Assembly (NCBI GenBank): GCA_937916085.1
Contig: CALGGO010000052.1
Location: 1 to 26,445 of the forward strand
Reading direction: 5' to 3'
DNA from: an uncultured Prevotellaceae bacterium
Lineage (GTDB): Bacteria; Bacteroidota; Bacteroidia; Bacteroidales; Muribaculaceae
DNA: 26,445 nucleotides
The notes under the pieces were generated by a model that was not told the DNA's origin, ran no database searches, and saw nothing but the letters and a program-made list of their open reading frames with translations. Positions 1-7,774 of the stretch are shown here, piece by piece. Each line of letters starts with the position of its first letter. The stretch's first letter is position 1. Made by a program: the position numbers and the translations under genes.

Positions 1-554
1 TCAACGGCGGCTACCTCAACTTCATGGGCAACGAGTGGGGACATCCCGAGTGGATTGACTTCCCGCGCGACGGCAACGGATGGAGTTATAAGTACGCCCG
101 CAGGCAGTGGGACCTCGTCGATCGCAAAGACCTCAAGTATCAGTTCCTCAACAACTGGGACAACGATGTGATGCACCTCATTGGCGGTGTCCACAACTTC
201 CAGGCGCTGCCCATCCGCAAACTCTGGGACAAGGACGACGACCAGATTCTCGCTTTCATGCGTGGCGACCTGGTGTTTGTGTTTAACTTCAACCCGGTGA
301 AGTCGTTCAGCGACTACGGGTTCCTCGCTCCAGCAGGTGAGTATCACGGTGTGATTAACAGCGACAACGTGCGCTACGACGGTTATGGCAACATCGACGA
401 CAAGGTGAAGCACCTCACCCAGCCCGACCCGCTCTACGACAGTGCCGGACTGGGATGGCTCAAGCTATATATCCCTGCACGCTCGGCGCTCATCCTGCGA
501 TTGATGCCACAAAAACCTAAAACGAAAACGAAAACAAAGAAGAACAAAAAATGA
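1..554 (+). CDS. glgB: 1,4-alpha-glucan branching enzyme, C-terminal part (5' end outside window)
   Basis: The frame is open from the first base, so only about the last 184 residues are present. They begin NGGYLNFMGNEWGHPEWIDF, the conserved end of the GH13 barrel of branching enzymes that resemble the eukaryotic type, continue through ARRQWDL, and then form the beta-sandwich C-terminal domain (FVFNFNP, near residue 90). These enzymes cut an alpha-1,4 chain and rejoin it as an alpha-1,6 branch in glycogen, in the cytoplasm. The catalytic residues lie upstream of the window. The protein ends in a lysine/threonine-rich tail (KPKTKTKTKKNKK), which looks unstructured and is not part of the usual fold. 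It lies 2.2 kb before the starch-degrading block, which fits a glycogen role. The family call is firm; the symbol is by family. Confidence 0.93.
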   Translation, partial: NGGYLNFMGNEWGHPEWIDFPRDGNGWSYKYARRQWDLVDRKDLKYQFLNNWDNDVMHLIGGVHNFQALPIRKLWDKDDDQILAFMRGDLVFVFNFNPVKSFSDYGFLAPAGEYHGVINSDNVRYDGYGNIDDKVKHLTQPDPLYDSAGLGWLKLYIPARSALILRLMPQKPKTKTKTKKNKK

Positions 555-598
555 ACTAAAAGAGAACCGTCCCCAATTAGTTCACTTTACACTGAAAA

Positions 599-1156
599 AT
601 GAACATAGTCGTATATTGCTCAGCTAATAATGACCTGCCGAGGGAGATTACCGACGTCGCTATAGATTTGGGCAGGTGGATAGGTGAAGGACGTCACTCG
701 CTGGTCTATGGCGGAGTGAACGCAGGTCTCATGCACATCACAGCACAAGCGGCGCTTGATGCTGGCTGCGAGAGCATTGTGGGCATCGTGCCCGAGTTTT
801 TCAAGCATCGTGCCGACCCGCTATGCACCAAGCTTGTGCTTGCCCATGACCTCAACGACCGCAAGTCACGGCTCATTGCCCTAGGCGATGCTTTTGTGGT
901 GCTGCCAGGCGGACTGGGCACCATCGACGAGTGGATTTCCACACTCTCGCATTTAATGGTAGAGGGCGTTGTGGGGCAAGGCAGCAACCGTCCCATAATC
1001 GTGGTTAATCACAACGGCATGTACTCCCCTCTCGCCGAGCAACTTGCGCTCACCGCCCAGTCGCAATTCTCTCGTTCCCCGCTCATTGCCAGCTCAATAC
1101 TGGTCAATAACTCACAAGAACTAATCACAACACTTTCAACGATTAGCACTAAATAA
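599..1156 (+). CDS. LOG-family protein (TIGR00730-type nucleotide phosphoribohydrolase)
   Basis: This 185-residue Rossmann-fold protein matches the LOG / 'lysine decarboxylase-like' family in length and layout. The family signature PGGLGTIDE is at residues 103-111 and the preceding DRKSRL motif at about 87-92. The N-terminal strand IVVYCSAN and the VYGGVNAGLM segment (37-45) form the nucleotide-binding part. Characterised members remove the base from cytokinin riboside 5'-monophosphate or other nucleoside monophosphates; the bacterial substrate is often unknown. It starts 45 bases after glgB and is followed after 61 bases by the adenosyltransferase gene, so it may be co-transcribed. No clear ribosome-binding site is visible. 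The family is well supported; the physiological substrate is not known. Confidence 0.9.
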   Translation: MNIVVYCSANNDLPREITDVAIDLGRWIGEGRHSLVYGGVNAGLMHITAQAALDAGCESIVGIVPEFFKHRADPLCTKLVLAHDLNDRKSRLIALGDAFVVLPGGLGTIDEWISTLSHLMVEGVVGQGSNRPIIVVNHNGMYSPLAEQLALTAQSQFSRSPLIASSILVNNSQELITTLSTISTK

Positions 1157-1217
1157 CTATTGCTATTTTACTACTCCACTATTCTACTATTTTACTACTC
1201 TACTATTCTACTAAACT
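1154..1217 (+). repeat. 8-bp degenerate tandem array (ACTATTCT type) abutting a start codon
   Basis: Eight consecutive 8-base units fill the whole gap between the LOG stop codon and the adenosyltransferase ATG at 1218. The clearest are ACTACTCC (1170), ACTATTCT (1178), ACTATTTT (1186), ACTACTCT (1194), ACTATTCT (1202) and ACTAAACT (1210). The last unit touches the ATG, so no Shine-Dalgarno sequence exists here. It is one of a family of short-period intergenic arrays in this window. Confidence 0.85.
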
Positions 1218-1778
1218 ATGAAATCTAAAGTATATACCTTAACAGGTGACAAAGGAACCACTTCACTCGTTGGCGGCCAGCGCGTCGCAAAAGATGACAT
1301 CCGCGTAGAGGCTTACGGCACTGTTGATGAGCTGAATGCGCACATTGGTATGCTCGCTCATGCCCTAAAAGGCACTGCTCCCGAAGTGGAAAATCTTATC
1401 TTCAAAATTCAGAACAAACTGTTCAATTTGGGAGCCTATCTCGCTACAGAACAGAGCGATGTGGAATCGCCAGTCTATGGCCTCAGCGACGATGACGTGA
1501 AAGCGGTGGAGGCGATAATCGACACCCTAGACGAGCAGCTGCCACCCATGCGCGGCTTCATCCTGCCAGGAGGCACCAAAGCCTCGGTATGCTGCGACAT
1601 CTGCCGCACCGTCACACGCCGTGCCGAGCGCCGCGTGGTGACCCTCGCCGCCCAGCAGCCCCTTAATCCACTCGCCCAGCGCTACCTCAACCGCCTGAGC
1701 GACTTCTTCTTCATCCTCGCCCGCCACTGCAACGTCACCAGCACCGTAGAAGAGGTGGTGTGGGATAGGAATAGCTAG
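1218..1778 (+). CDS. Cob(I)alamin adenosyltransferase, PduO type
   Basis: The enzyme transfers the adenosyl group of ATP to cob(I)alamin and so makes coenzyme B12. The 186-residue length is normal for the PduO-type family. Visible signatures are the N-terminal ATP-binding stretch TGDKGTTSL (residues 9-17), EAYGTVDELNAHIG (about 31-44), FILPGG (114-119) and the helix CRTVTRRAERRVV (about 127-139). Its likely client is methylmalonyl-CoA mutase, because meaB, the chaperone of that enzyme, lies at 16986. The gene follows an 8-bp repeat array directly and its stop codon overlaps by 3 bases, out of register by one base, with the stop of the convergent deacetylase gene. The last codons are made of the 10-bp repeat at 1767-1796. 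Confidence 0.93.
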   Translation: MKSKVYTLTGDKGTTSLVGGQRVAKDDIRVEAYGTVDELNAHIGMLAHALKGTAPEVENLIFKIQNKLFNLGAYLATEQSDVESPVYGLSDDDVKAVEAIIDTLDEQLPPMRGFILPGGTKASVCCDICRTVTRRAERRVVTLAAQQPLNPLAQRYLNRLSDFFFILARHCNVTSTVEEVVWDRNS

Positions 1779-1807
1779 GAATAGCTAGGAATAGCTACTC
1801 CTATCCC
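1762..1807. terminator. Triple 10-bp repeat inside an inverted repeat at two convergent stop codons
   Basis: AGGAATAGCT occurs three times without change (1767, 1777, 1787). It is embedded in an imperfect inverted repeat: GGGATAGGAATAGCT at 1762-1776 pairs with AGCTACTCCTATCCC at 1793-1807 with one mismatch. The shared CTAG at 1775-1778 supplies TAG stops for both convergent genes. In RNA from either strand it could fold into a hairpin and act as a bidirectional terminator, although no long T-run follows. The terminator role is inferred; the repeats are directly seen. Confidence 0.6.
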
Positions 1808-2554
1808 CGCCAAGCTGTCGCTGTGGAGGGCGAAGGCTTCGGCGGCGGCGCAGCGGCTCTCGATGCCTCGGAATTTCTCCATTGTGGTGTGCCAGCCGTC
1901 ATAAAGTTCTTTCATGCCCTGACTCACATGGCAGTTGCACGCCTCGTGTTTGCGCTCCAACACCGCCTCGATGTTCACCCAGTGGGTGGGGTGGAACATC
2001 TGCGTCTGTTCGCCAGTCATCACCTCGAAGTAATAGAGCTGGAAGCGGCGGTCGAGGCGTCGCCACGCGTCGAGCACCAATGTGCCGCACACAGCATGGT
2101 CACGGTGAGCGTCGATGGGCCAGTGCGTGAGCACCACGTCGGGATTCTCACGGTCGATGAGTTCGCGCATCTCCTTATATCTCTCCAAATTCACCTCGGT
2201 GTTGCCGTCAATTTGGCTCATGAATATGTGACGCGCGCCAGTGACTCGGCAGGCGTTCTCGCTCTCCACTACGCGTATGGCGGCCGCCTCATCGTGGCTC
2301 TTGCCTGCGATACCCGCCTCGCCGCGGGTGAGATAGACGCACACCACCTCATGCCCTGCGTCGGCGAGCAGGCACATCGTGCCTCCGCATCCCGTCTCGG
2401 GGTCATCAGGATGCGCCCCAATCACCAGCACCTTGCGACGCCTTGCTTTGTCGTCATTTTCTCCACTTGCAGCACTGGCTGCCACAGGAATCCCCAGCAC
2501 AGCAACTCCTGCCGCAGCTGTACCCAAAGTTTTTAGCATGTCTCGTCGGTTCAT
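1775..2554 (-). CDS. PIG-L family deacetylase with a Tat signal peptide
   Basis: The protein belongs to the LmbE/PIG-L family, zinc enzymes that remove acetyl groups from N-acetylglucosaminyl compounds. The zinc-binding motif AHPDDPE is at residues 47-53 and the second motif, DAHRDH, at 148-153. The chosen start gives 259 residues beginning MNRRDMLKTLG, a typical twin-arginine signal with hydrophobic core AAAGVAVLGIPVAASAAS. An upstream in-frame ATG at 2602 would add 16 unlikely residues (FFYYFCKKKKTD) and hide the signal. Export by the Tat system is therefore expected, and a tatC fragment lies at the window end. The gene is convergent with the adenosyltransferase gene and divergent from the glucanotransferase gene. 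The substrate cannot be read from sequence. Confidence 0.9.
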   Translation of the reverse strand: MNRRDMLKTLGTAAAGVAVLGIPVAASAASGENDDKARRRKVLVIGAHPDDPETGCGGTMCLLADAGHEVVCVYLTRGEAGIAGKSHDEAAAIRVVESENACRVTGARHIFMSQIDGNTEVNLERYKEMRELIDRENPDVVLTHWPIDAHRDHAVCGTLVLDAWRRLDRRFQLYYFEVMTGEQTQMFHPTHWVNIEAVLERKHEACNCHVSQGMKELYDGWHTTMEKFRGIESRCAAAEAFALHSDSLAGIGVAIPSYS

Positions 2555-2573
2555 ATCTGTTTTCTTTTTTTTG

Positions 2574-2581
2574 CAAAAATA
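2574..2581 (-). promoter_or_regulatory. Possible -7 box for the PIG-L deacetylase gene
   Basis: On the minus strand this reads TATTTTTG, a match to the Bacteroidetes TAnnTTTG -7 box, about 20 bases before the chosen start. No good -33 TTG lies at the usual 19-22 base distance, so support is weak. The rest of the 170-base divergent gap is AT-rich and shows no clear promoter for the glucanotransferase gene. Confidence 0.3.
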
Positions 2582-2724
2582 ATAAAAAAAGGGATTAGGC
2601 ACTCACTTTTTGCAAACGTTTTCACATTTTATTCAACATTATTATAATAATTAATTGATATATATAGTTTATTTATTACTAATTTTACTCACTAGAAAAA
2701 TGAATAAATAATATATATACAACT

Positions 2725-5406
2725 ATGAAACTAATTTTCAACCTTGACTATCAGACTATCTTTGGTGAGGAGATAGTGCTGCACATTGATGACAGCAAGC
2801 TTGACTTCCTTGATGCAACCCACAAGATGACCACTACCGACGGCCGTCGATGGACTTGCGAAGTGAGCTATCCTGGAGTGAGCGGACGTCACATCGACTA
2901 CTACTACAGTGTGAACCGTGGCGACGAAGAAATGCGCCATGAGTGGCAGACGGTGCCACACCGACTAGTGTTCTCTTGCGCTAAAGCCAAGCGTTACACT
3001 ATCTATGACCACTGGCTCGACCTGCCCGAGGACAGCTACCTCTACAGCAGCGCATTCACCGACTGCCTCGCCGAGCGTCCCGTGAGCAAGCTCACCAGCA
3101 CCAGCTTCGGCAAAACAGCCATTATCAACGTTCGCGCACCTCAGCTCGCAGGCAACCAACGCCTGCTGCTCTGCGGTGAGGGTCCTGCTCTGGGCGACTG
3201 GAGTGCCCAGCGTGGTCTCAACATGACCGAGATCACCCACAACCAGTGGGCAATCAAGCTCAACACCTCCAAGCTTGCCGGCAACCGCATCACTTTCAAG
3301 TTTGTCGCCATCGACGACAAGGGCAACATCTGCTGGGAGGAGTGCGACAACCGCAGCATCGACCTGCCCGAACTCGCTACCGGCGAAGTGGTGAGCTACG
3401 AACTGGCCCAAGCAACATTCCCCCTCCCCGCCTGGCGCATTGCCGGCACCGTGATTCCCATCTTCTCGATGCGCAGCAAGTATAGCTGCGGCGTGGGCGA
3501 CTTTGGCGACCTCAAGAAGATGATTGACTGGATGGAGAAAACAGGCCAGCGTGCTTTGCAGGTGCTCCCCATCAACGACACCACCATCACCAAGACGTGG
3601 ACCGACAGCTATCCCTACAACAGCATCTCAATCTATGCCCTGCACCCCATGTATGTTGACCTGCGTCAACTGCCAGCACTCAAGGATGTGGAGAAGATGA
3701 AGAACTACCTCAACCAGGGCAAGGACCTTAATGCTCTGCCACAGATAGATTATGAGCGTGTCAACGAACTCAAACTCACTTACCTGCGCGACGTGTGGGA
3801 ACAAGAGGGCGAGAAGATTGTCAAGGGTAACGACTACAAGAACTTCTACAGCGCCAACAAGCGTTGGCTCGTGCCTTACGCCGCCTTCTGCGTGCTGCGC
3901 GACAAATACGGCACCGCCAAGTTCAGCGAGTGGCCCAACCATCGCCAGTTCACCACATCGCTCAAGAAGCTCGTGGAAGATCCTAACACCGACATGGGAC
4001 GTGAGGCAGCTTTCTGGATGTTTGTGCAGTTTGAGCTGAGCATTCAGATGAAGGCAGCTCACGACTATGCGCGCAGCAAGCACGTGATTCTCAAGGGCGA
4101 CATCCCCATCGGCATCAGCCCCAACGGCTGCGACGCCTGGGTAGAGCCCAACTACTTCAACATGAACGGTCAGGCAGGTGCGCCACCCGATGCTTTCAGC
4201 GCCGACGGTCAAAACTGGGGCTTCCCCACCTACAACTGGGACGAGATGCTCAAGGACGGCTGCCAGTGGTGGGTGCGCCGCTTCCAGAACATGAGCGAGT
4301 ATTTCGACGCTTACCGCATCGACCACGTGCTGGGCTTCTTCCGCATCTGGGAGATTCCTATCAGTTCGGTTCAAGGCTTGCTGGGCCAGTTCTCGCCTGC
4401 CCTGGGCATGACCCGCGAGGAAGTTGAGGGCTACGGACTGCGCTGGCAGGAAGAGTTCTTCACCGAGCCATTCATCGCCGACTGGATTATCGACCGCGTC
4501 TTCGGTCCTCACGCACAGCGTGTGCGCGACACCTTCTTGCAGCATTCTCACGACGACATCTGGAAGATGCGTCCCGAGTTCGACACTCAGCGCAAGATAG
4601 AGGCAGCGTTCGCCGGCAAGACCACCGACGACGACAAGTGGGTGCGCGATGGCTTGTTCTCGCTCATCAACAACGTGCTCTTCGTGCGTGACCGCAAAGA
4701 CTCCAACAAGTTCCATCCACGCATCACCGCTCAGCTGGCACTTATCTACGAAGCATTGTGGGATAATGACAAGGAGGCGTTCAACCGCCTGTATAACGAC
4801 TACTACTATCGCCGCAACAACCGCTTCTGGTATCACGAGGCGATGAAGAAACTGCCTCGCTTGGTTCAGGCAACACGCATGCTCGTGTGCGCCGAGGACC
4901 TCGGCATGGTGCCCGACTGCGTGCCCTGGGTGATGAACGAGCTTAAGATTTTGAGCCTCGAGATTCAGTCGATGCCTAAGGACAACAAACTCAAGTTTGG
5001 CAACCTCCAGAGCAATCCTTACCGCTCGGTGAGCACCATCAGCACCCACGACATGAGCACTCTGCGCCAGTGGTGGGATGAGGACTGGCAGCTCTCGCAA
5101 GAATATTACAACGAGGTGATGTGGAAGACAGGTCCTGCACCTCATCCACTGCCCGGATGGCTTGCCCGCGACATCGTGGCGCAGCACCTCTACAGCCCGT
5201 CGATGCTGTGCTTGCTGAGTCTGCAAGACTGGCTCTCGATTGATGAAGACTTGCGTCTGCCCGATGCCAATGCCGAGCGCATCAATGTGCCTGCCAACCC
5301 ACGCCACTACTGGCGCTACCGCATGCACATGACCATCGAGGACCTGATGGAGAACAGCGAGTTCAACGCTAAGATTAAGCAACTCATCGCTCAAAGCTAC
5401 CGTTAA
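2725..5406 (+). CDS. malQ: 4-alpha-glucanotransferase (GH77) with two N-terminal CBM20 domains, DPE2-like
   Basis: The enzyme moves alpha-1,4-glucan chains between acceptors (amylomaltase or disproportionating activity). At 893 residues it is much longer than classic MalQ because two starch-binding CBM20 modules precede the catalytic part, at about 1-100 and 130-230 (the second has LGDW). The GH77 core begins near residue 245. Its landmarks are DIPIGISPNGCDAW (from 459), RIDH with the nucleophile D533, AEDLG with the acid/base E724, and STHD with D776. This layout matches plant DPE2 and its Bacteroidetes relatives, which use maltose and branched glucans. No signal peptide is seen, so it is probably cytoplasmic. 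It opens the glucan block; the next gene follows after 91 bases. The symbol is by family. Confidence 0.95.
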   Translation: MKLIFNLDYQTIFGEEIVLHIDDSKLDFLDATHKMTTTDGRRWTCEVSYPGVSGRHIDYYYSVNRGDEEMRHEWQTVPHRLVFSCAKAKRYTIYDHWLDLPEDSYLYSSAFTDCLAERPVSKLTSTSFGKTAIINVRAPQLAGNQRLLLCGEGPALGDWSAQRGLNMTEITHNQWAIKLNTSKLAGNRITFKFVAIDDKGNICWEECDNRSIDLPELATGEVVSYELAQATFPLPAWRIAGTVIPIFSMRSKYSCGVGDFGDLKKMIDWMEKTGQRALQVLPINDTTITKTWTDSYPYNSISIYALHPMYVDLRQLPALKDVEKMKNYLNQGKDLNALPQIDYERVNELKLTYLRDVWEQEGEKIVKGNDYKNFYSANKRWLVPYAAFCVLRDKYGTAKFSEWPNHRQFTTSLKKLVEDPNTDMGREAAFWMFVQFELSIQMKAAHDYARSKHVILKGDIPIGISPNGCDAWVEPNYFNMNGQAGAPPDAFSADGQNWGFPTYNWDEMLKDGCQWWVRRFQNMSEYFDAYRIDHVLGFFRIWEIPISSVQGLLGQFSPALGMTREEVEGYGLRWQEEFFTEPFIADWIIDRVFGPHAQRVRDTFLQHSHDDIWKMRPEFDTQRKIEAAFAGKTTDDDKWVRDGLFSLINNVLFVRDRKDSNKFHPRITAQLALIYEALWDNDKEAFNRLYNDYYYRRNNRFWYHEAMKKLPRLVQATRMLVCAEDLGMVPDCVPWVMNELKILSLEIQSMPKDNKLKFGNLQSNPYRSVSTISTHDMSTLRQWWDEDWQLSQEYYNEVMWKTGPAPHPLPGWLARDIVAQHLYSPSMLCLLSLQDWLSIDEDLRLPDANAERINVPANPRHYWRYRMHMTIEDLMENSEFNAKIKQLIAQSYR

Positions 5407-5421
5407 GAATTAATCACGAGA

Positions 5422-5466
5422 TTCTAGAATTTCTAGACTATCTAGATTTTCTAGAATCTCTAGTTT
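5422..5466 (+). repeat. 9-bp degenerate tandem array with TCTAGA core
   Basis: Five 9-base units follow each other: TTCTAGAAT, TTCTAGACT, ATCTAGATT, TTCTAGAAT and CTCTAGTTT. CTAG is fixed and the bases between vary. The array ends 31 bases before the GH97 start. The same unit recurs at 16925-16969 before meaB. Confidence 0.85.
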
Positions 5467-5497
5467 TAATAATATAACCTAATACCAACCGCATTTT

Positions 5498-7702
5498 ATG
5501 AAAATAAAGATAATAACAACAATAGTGGCATTTTTCGCTATGCTCACGGCAGGTGCCCAGCAGGTGAAATCGCCTAACGGCAACGTGCAGGTGAACTTCT
5601 CTATTGACCAGGGGCGACCCACCTACGAGATGCTCTACAAGGGCAAGAAGGTGATAAATCCCAGCCATTTGGGGTTTGAGTTGGCACCCGACAAACACGC
5701 CAGCAAGGGCATGGATGAGACCGACCTGCTCGACGGCTTCACCGTGACCAATTCGCAGGTGACATCGCACGACGAGACCTGGACTCCCGTGTGGGGACAG
5801 TACAAGAGCATCCGCAACAACTACAACGAGCTCGCCGTTGACCTCTATCAGCAGAGTGCCAACCGCAAGATGATTATCCGCTTCCGCGTCTATGACGACG
5901 GCATGGGTTTCCGCTATGAGTTCCCGTTGCAGAAAGACCTCAACTACTTCATCATCAAGGAGGAGAAGAGCGAGTTTGCCATGACTGGCAACCACCGTGC
6001 GTGGTGGATAGCCGGCGACTACGACACCGAGGAATATCCCACCCAAGTCACAAGGTTGAGCGACATCCGCAGCCGCATTACCGCTTGCGCACGATGGGAC
6101 AAGCCCGATGGCGTGGGACAACGCCGCACCGACTACACCGAGGACCGCATGCGCGACGCCGTGGTGTGGGACAACGCCTCGCAGACCATTTTCTCGCCCA
6201 CTGGCGTGCAGACCTCCCTCCAGCTCAAGACCGACGACGGCATATACCTAAACCTGCACGAGGCAGCACTGGTAAACTATGGCGCGATGCACCTCAACCT
6301 CGACGACAGGAACATGGTGTTCACCTCTTGGATTACCCCCGATGCCACTGGCTACAAGGGCTGTATGCAAGCTCCTTGCCACACTCCCTGGCGCACCGTG
6401 ATGGTGAGCGATGACGCTCGCGACATGCTCGCCTCGAGCCTCATCCTCAACCTCAACGAGCCTTGTAAAATTGAGGATACCAGCTGGATTCACCCTACAA
6501 AATACTGCGGTGTGTGGTGGGAGATGATTGTGGGTCACGGCGCATGGAACTACACCGACGAGTTCCCCAGCGTGAAACTCGGTGAGACCGACTACTCCAA
6601 AGCCAAGCCCAACGGCCGTCACCGTGCCAACACCGAGGAGGTGAAGCGTTATATCGACTTCGCCGCCAAGAACGGCCTCGACGAGGTGCTGGTTGAGGGT
6701 TGGAACATTGGTTGGGAAGACTGGGCGTGCATGTGGAAGGCCGACGTGTTTGACTTCGTGACACCCTACCCCGACTTCGACCTCAAATACCTCAACGACT
6801 ATGCCCACAGCAAGGGCGTGAAGCTGATGATGCACCATGAGACCAGCTCGAGCGTGACAAACTATGAGCGTCATCTAGAGAACGCTTATCAGCTCATGAA
6901 CGACTACGGCTACGATGCCGTGAAGAGCGGATATGTGGGCGACATCATCCCACGTGGCGACTACCACTACAGCCAGTCGATGAACAACCACTACCTCTAT
7001 GTGCTTCAGGAGGCCGCCAAGCACCACATCATGGTCAACGCCCACGAGGCGACCCGCCCGACGGGTCTGTGCCGCACTTGGCCCAACCTCGTAGGCAACG
7101 AGAGCGCGCGAGGCACTGAGTATGAGGCATTCTACGGCAGCAATCCCAATCACACCGTGATTCTGCCCTTCACCCGCTTCCAGGGCGGTCCTATGGACTA
7201 CACCCCCGGCGTGCTTGAGACACGTCTTGAGAACTGGAGCGACAACAAGCACATTGTCCACACAACCGTTGTGGGACAGTTGGCTCTCTATGTGGTAATG
7301 TGCAGTCCGTTGCAGATGGCTGCCGACCTGCCACAGAACTACGAGAAATTTGACGACGCTTTCCAGTTCATCCGCGACGTGGCGCTCGACTGGGACGACA
7401 GCCGCTACATCGATGCCGAGCCAGGCGAGTATATCACCGTGGCACGCAAGGCTAAAGGCACCGACAACTGGTTCATCGGCGGCAAGTGCAACGAGAACGG
7501 GCACAAGGTAGATGTAAAACTCGACTTCCTCGACAAGGGACGCAAGTATGAGTGCATCATCTATGCCGACGCTAAAGATGCCCACTACGAGACCAACCCC
7601 GCCGCCTACGTCATCACCAAGAAAACCGTGAAGCAAGGCGACGTGTTGAAGCTCACCGAAGCCCCAGGCGGCGGCTTCGCAATATCTCTCAAGGCAATTT
7701 AA
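5498..7702 (+). CDS. susB: GH97 alpha-glucosidase, SusB-like
   Basis: GH97 enzymes of the SusB type release glucose from the non-reducing ends of malto-oligosaccharides with inversion. The 734-residue protein has a signal peptide (MKIKIITTIVAFFAMLTAGA), a beta-sandwich N-terminal domain and a barrel. Catalytic positions are visible: E448 in MMHHETS, E517 in NAHEATRPTG and E541 in ARGTEYEAF. Their spacing (69 and 24 residues) equals that of Bacteroides SusB E439, E508 and E532. A Glu in the HHET motif points to an inverting alpha-glucosidase; retaining GH97 alpha-galactosidases lack it. The location is probably periplasmic. The gene lies between the glucanotransferase and pullulanase genes, with a repeat array on each side. 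The family is certain; alpha-glucosidase specificity is very likely. Confidence 0.95.
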   Translation: MKIKIITTIVAFFAMLTAGAQQVKSPNGNVQVNFSIDQGRPTYEMLYKGKKVINPSHLGFELAPDKHASKGMDETDLLDGFTVTNSQVTSHDETWTPVWGQYKSIRNNYNELAVDLYQQSANRKMIIRFRVYDDGMGFRYEFPLQKDLNYFIIKEEKSEFAMTGNHRAWWIAGDYDTEEYPTQVTRLSDIRSRITACARWDKPDGVGQRRTDYTEDRMRDAVVWDNASQTIFSPTGVQTSLQLKTDDGIYLNLHEAALVNYGAMHLNLDDRNMVFTSWITPDATGYKGCMQAPCHTPWRTVMVSDDARDMLASSLILNLNEPCKIEDTSWIHPTKYCGVWWEMIVGHGAWNYTDEFPSVKLGETDYSKAKPNGRHRANTEEVKRYIDFAAKNGLDEVLVEGWNIGWEDWACMWKADVFDFVTPYPDFDLKYLNDYAHSKGVKLMMHHETSSSVTNYERHLENAYQLMNDYGYDAVKSGYVGDIIPRGDYHYSQSMNNHYLYVLQEAAKHHIMVNAHEATRPTGLCRTWPNLVGNESARGTEYEAFYGSNPNHTVILPFTRFQGGPMDYTPGVLETRLENWSDNKHIVHTTVVGQLALYVVMCSPLQMAADLPQNYEKFDDAFQFIRDVALDWDDSRYIDAEPGEYITVARKAKGTDNWFIGGKCNENGHKVDVKLDFLDKGRKYECIIYADAKDAHYETNPAAYVITKKTVKQGDVLKLTEAPGGGFAISLKAI

Positions 7703-7712
7703 ACTAAGAGAA

Positions 7713-7760
7713 CTACGACCGCTCGATTGCTCGAATGCTCGAATAATCGACCGCTCGATA
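7713..7760 (+). repeat. 8-bp degenerate tandem array with CTCGA core (first copy)
   Basis: Six 8-base units run from 7713: CTACGACC, GCTCGATT, GCTCGAAT, GCTCGAAT, AATCGACC and GCTCGATA. The array ends 14 bases before the pullulanase start. A sister array with the same core lies at 9733-9780, before the next gene. Confidence 0.85.
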
Positions 7761-7774
7761 AAAAAATAAGAAAA

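Noticed and set aside
1823..2536. 237-codon open frame on the plus strand
   Set aside because: Opposite the PIG-L deacetylase gene, which has the zinc motifs and a Tat signal.
3628..5394. 588-codon open frame on the minus strand
   Set aside because: It lies fully opposite the glucanotransferase gene, whose domains and catalytic residues are clear. Long opposite frames arise from the GC-rich codon usage.
7727..7774. Upstream ATG for the pullulanase
   Set aside because: It lies inside the CTCGA array and adds 16 residues before a good signal peptide; the ATG at 7775 is preferred.
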